Positions 63,935-64,000 of a DNA stretch of 64,000 bases are shown in pieces. The DNA is from Salvelinus alpinus (lineage: Eukaryota > Chordata > Actinopteri > Salmoniformes > Salmonidae): positions 28,389,702-28,453,701 of the forward strand of contig NC_092090.1 in NCBI RefSeq assembly GCF_045679555.1, read 5' to 3'. Position numbers and translations under genes: made by a program. Under the pieces are notes generated by a model, which worked only from the letters and a program-made list of their open reading frames with translations, had not been told where the DNA came from and made no database searches. The number at the start of each line of letters is the position of its first letter. Position 1 is the stretch's first letter.

Positions 63935-64000
63935 TGTAGCGACCTGTGTTATGTGTTAGGCTATTAGTTGGTTGTTTTGTACTTCAAATCAACCTGCTAT
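63935..64000 (+). mobile_element. Start of Gypsy 3' LTR (cut by window end)
   Basis: After a G-rich polypurine-like tract the sequence starts TGTAGCGACCTGTGTTATGT, with the TG of an LTR start. The same start is not seen at the 5' side, where the LTR is truncated. It ends with the window. Confidence 0.45.

Larger units (their letters stand above)
60790..64000 (+). mobile_element. Degenerate Ty3/Gypsy LTR retrotransposon, internal deletions, runs off window
   Basis: Order: partial 5' LTR with a TTAATAAACC polyadenylation-like site (about 60790-60993, ending CA), primer-binding-like site TTGGTGTTAGAAGTAGG at 60994-61010, pol remnants 61110-63800, polypurine-like GGTGGGGGGG at 63922-63931 and the start of a second LTR (TGTAGCGACC) at 63935. 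Gag and protease are missing: RT leader sequence begins within about 70 bases of the primer site. Multiple frameshifts, stops and deletions. Confidence 0.8.

Noticed and set aside
1..64000. CRISPR array, operon or bacterial defence-type system
   Set aside because: The window is vertebrate nuclear DNA with spliced genes and eukaryotic transposons. No spaced direct-repeat array or compact gene cluster exists on either strand.

Overview
This is eukaryotic, repeat-laden nuclear DNA from a salmonid fish (salmon, trout or charr). The diagnosis rests on the repeats: HpaI-type tRNA-derived SINEs, several salmonid-type Tc1/mariner transposons, L2/Rex1-like LINEs with a tandem ATTTG tail, and palindromic teleost MITEs. 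The host gene read here is the fish orthologue of human GARRE1 (KIAA0355). The species cannot be fixed from the sequence alone.

Layout. 1-3.4 kb: a decayed PIF/Harbinger transposon (transposase C-terminus on +, MADF-type partner protein on -) carrying a solo LTR with a 5-bp target duplication. 3.75-3.83 kb: a TATA-like sequence followed by a strong splice donor, a candidate first non-coding exon. 4.5-25.7 kb: dense nested repeats. LINEs sit inside LINEs, a TTAA-flanked MITE sits inside a LINE, a hAT-like element and a second TTAA MITE sit inside a Tc1 element, and an almost intact LINE sits inside a Tc1 inside another Tc1. 25.7-31.2 kb: mostly unrecognised non-coding DNA with two LINE/repeat tails.

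31.2-51.2 kb: the complete garre1 coding gene on the + strand. A 5'UTR exon with several short upstream ORFs leads into 13 coding exons with consistent GT-AG splice sites and phases. They join to 3,231 nt, a 1,076-residue protein, close to the roughly 1,070 residues of the human protein. Intron 5 holds a 2,017-bp hAT-like element with perfect 8-bp target duplications. Introns 1 and 3 hold palindromic MITEs.

52.0-59.5 kb: a region bounded by related repeat blocks in inverted orientation, filled by a third TTAA MITE and by a Tc1 > LINE > Tc1 nest. At 59.6 kb on the - strand is a single exon encoding the N-terminus of an SS18L2-like protein with a canonical donor. I could not find its downstream exons leftwards in the window. 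60.8-64.0 kb: a degenerate Ty3/Gypsy retrotransposon lacking gag and protease, running off the window.

No operon, CRISPR array or prokaryotic-type system is present. The functional content is one Rac/RhoG-effector gene and perhaps one ss18l2 5' exon. The rest is a layered record of transposition, and target-site duplications (TA, TTAA, 8 bp, 5 bp) allow the order of insertion to be read.
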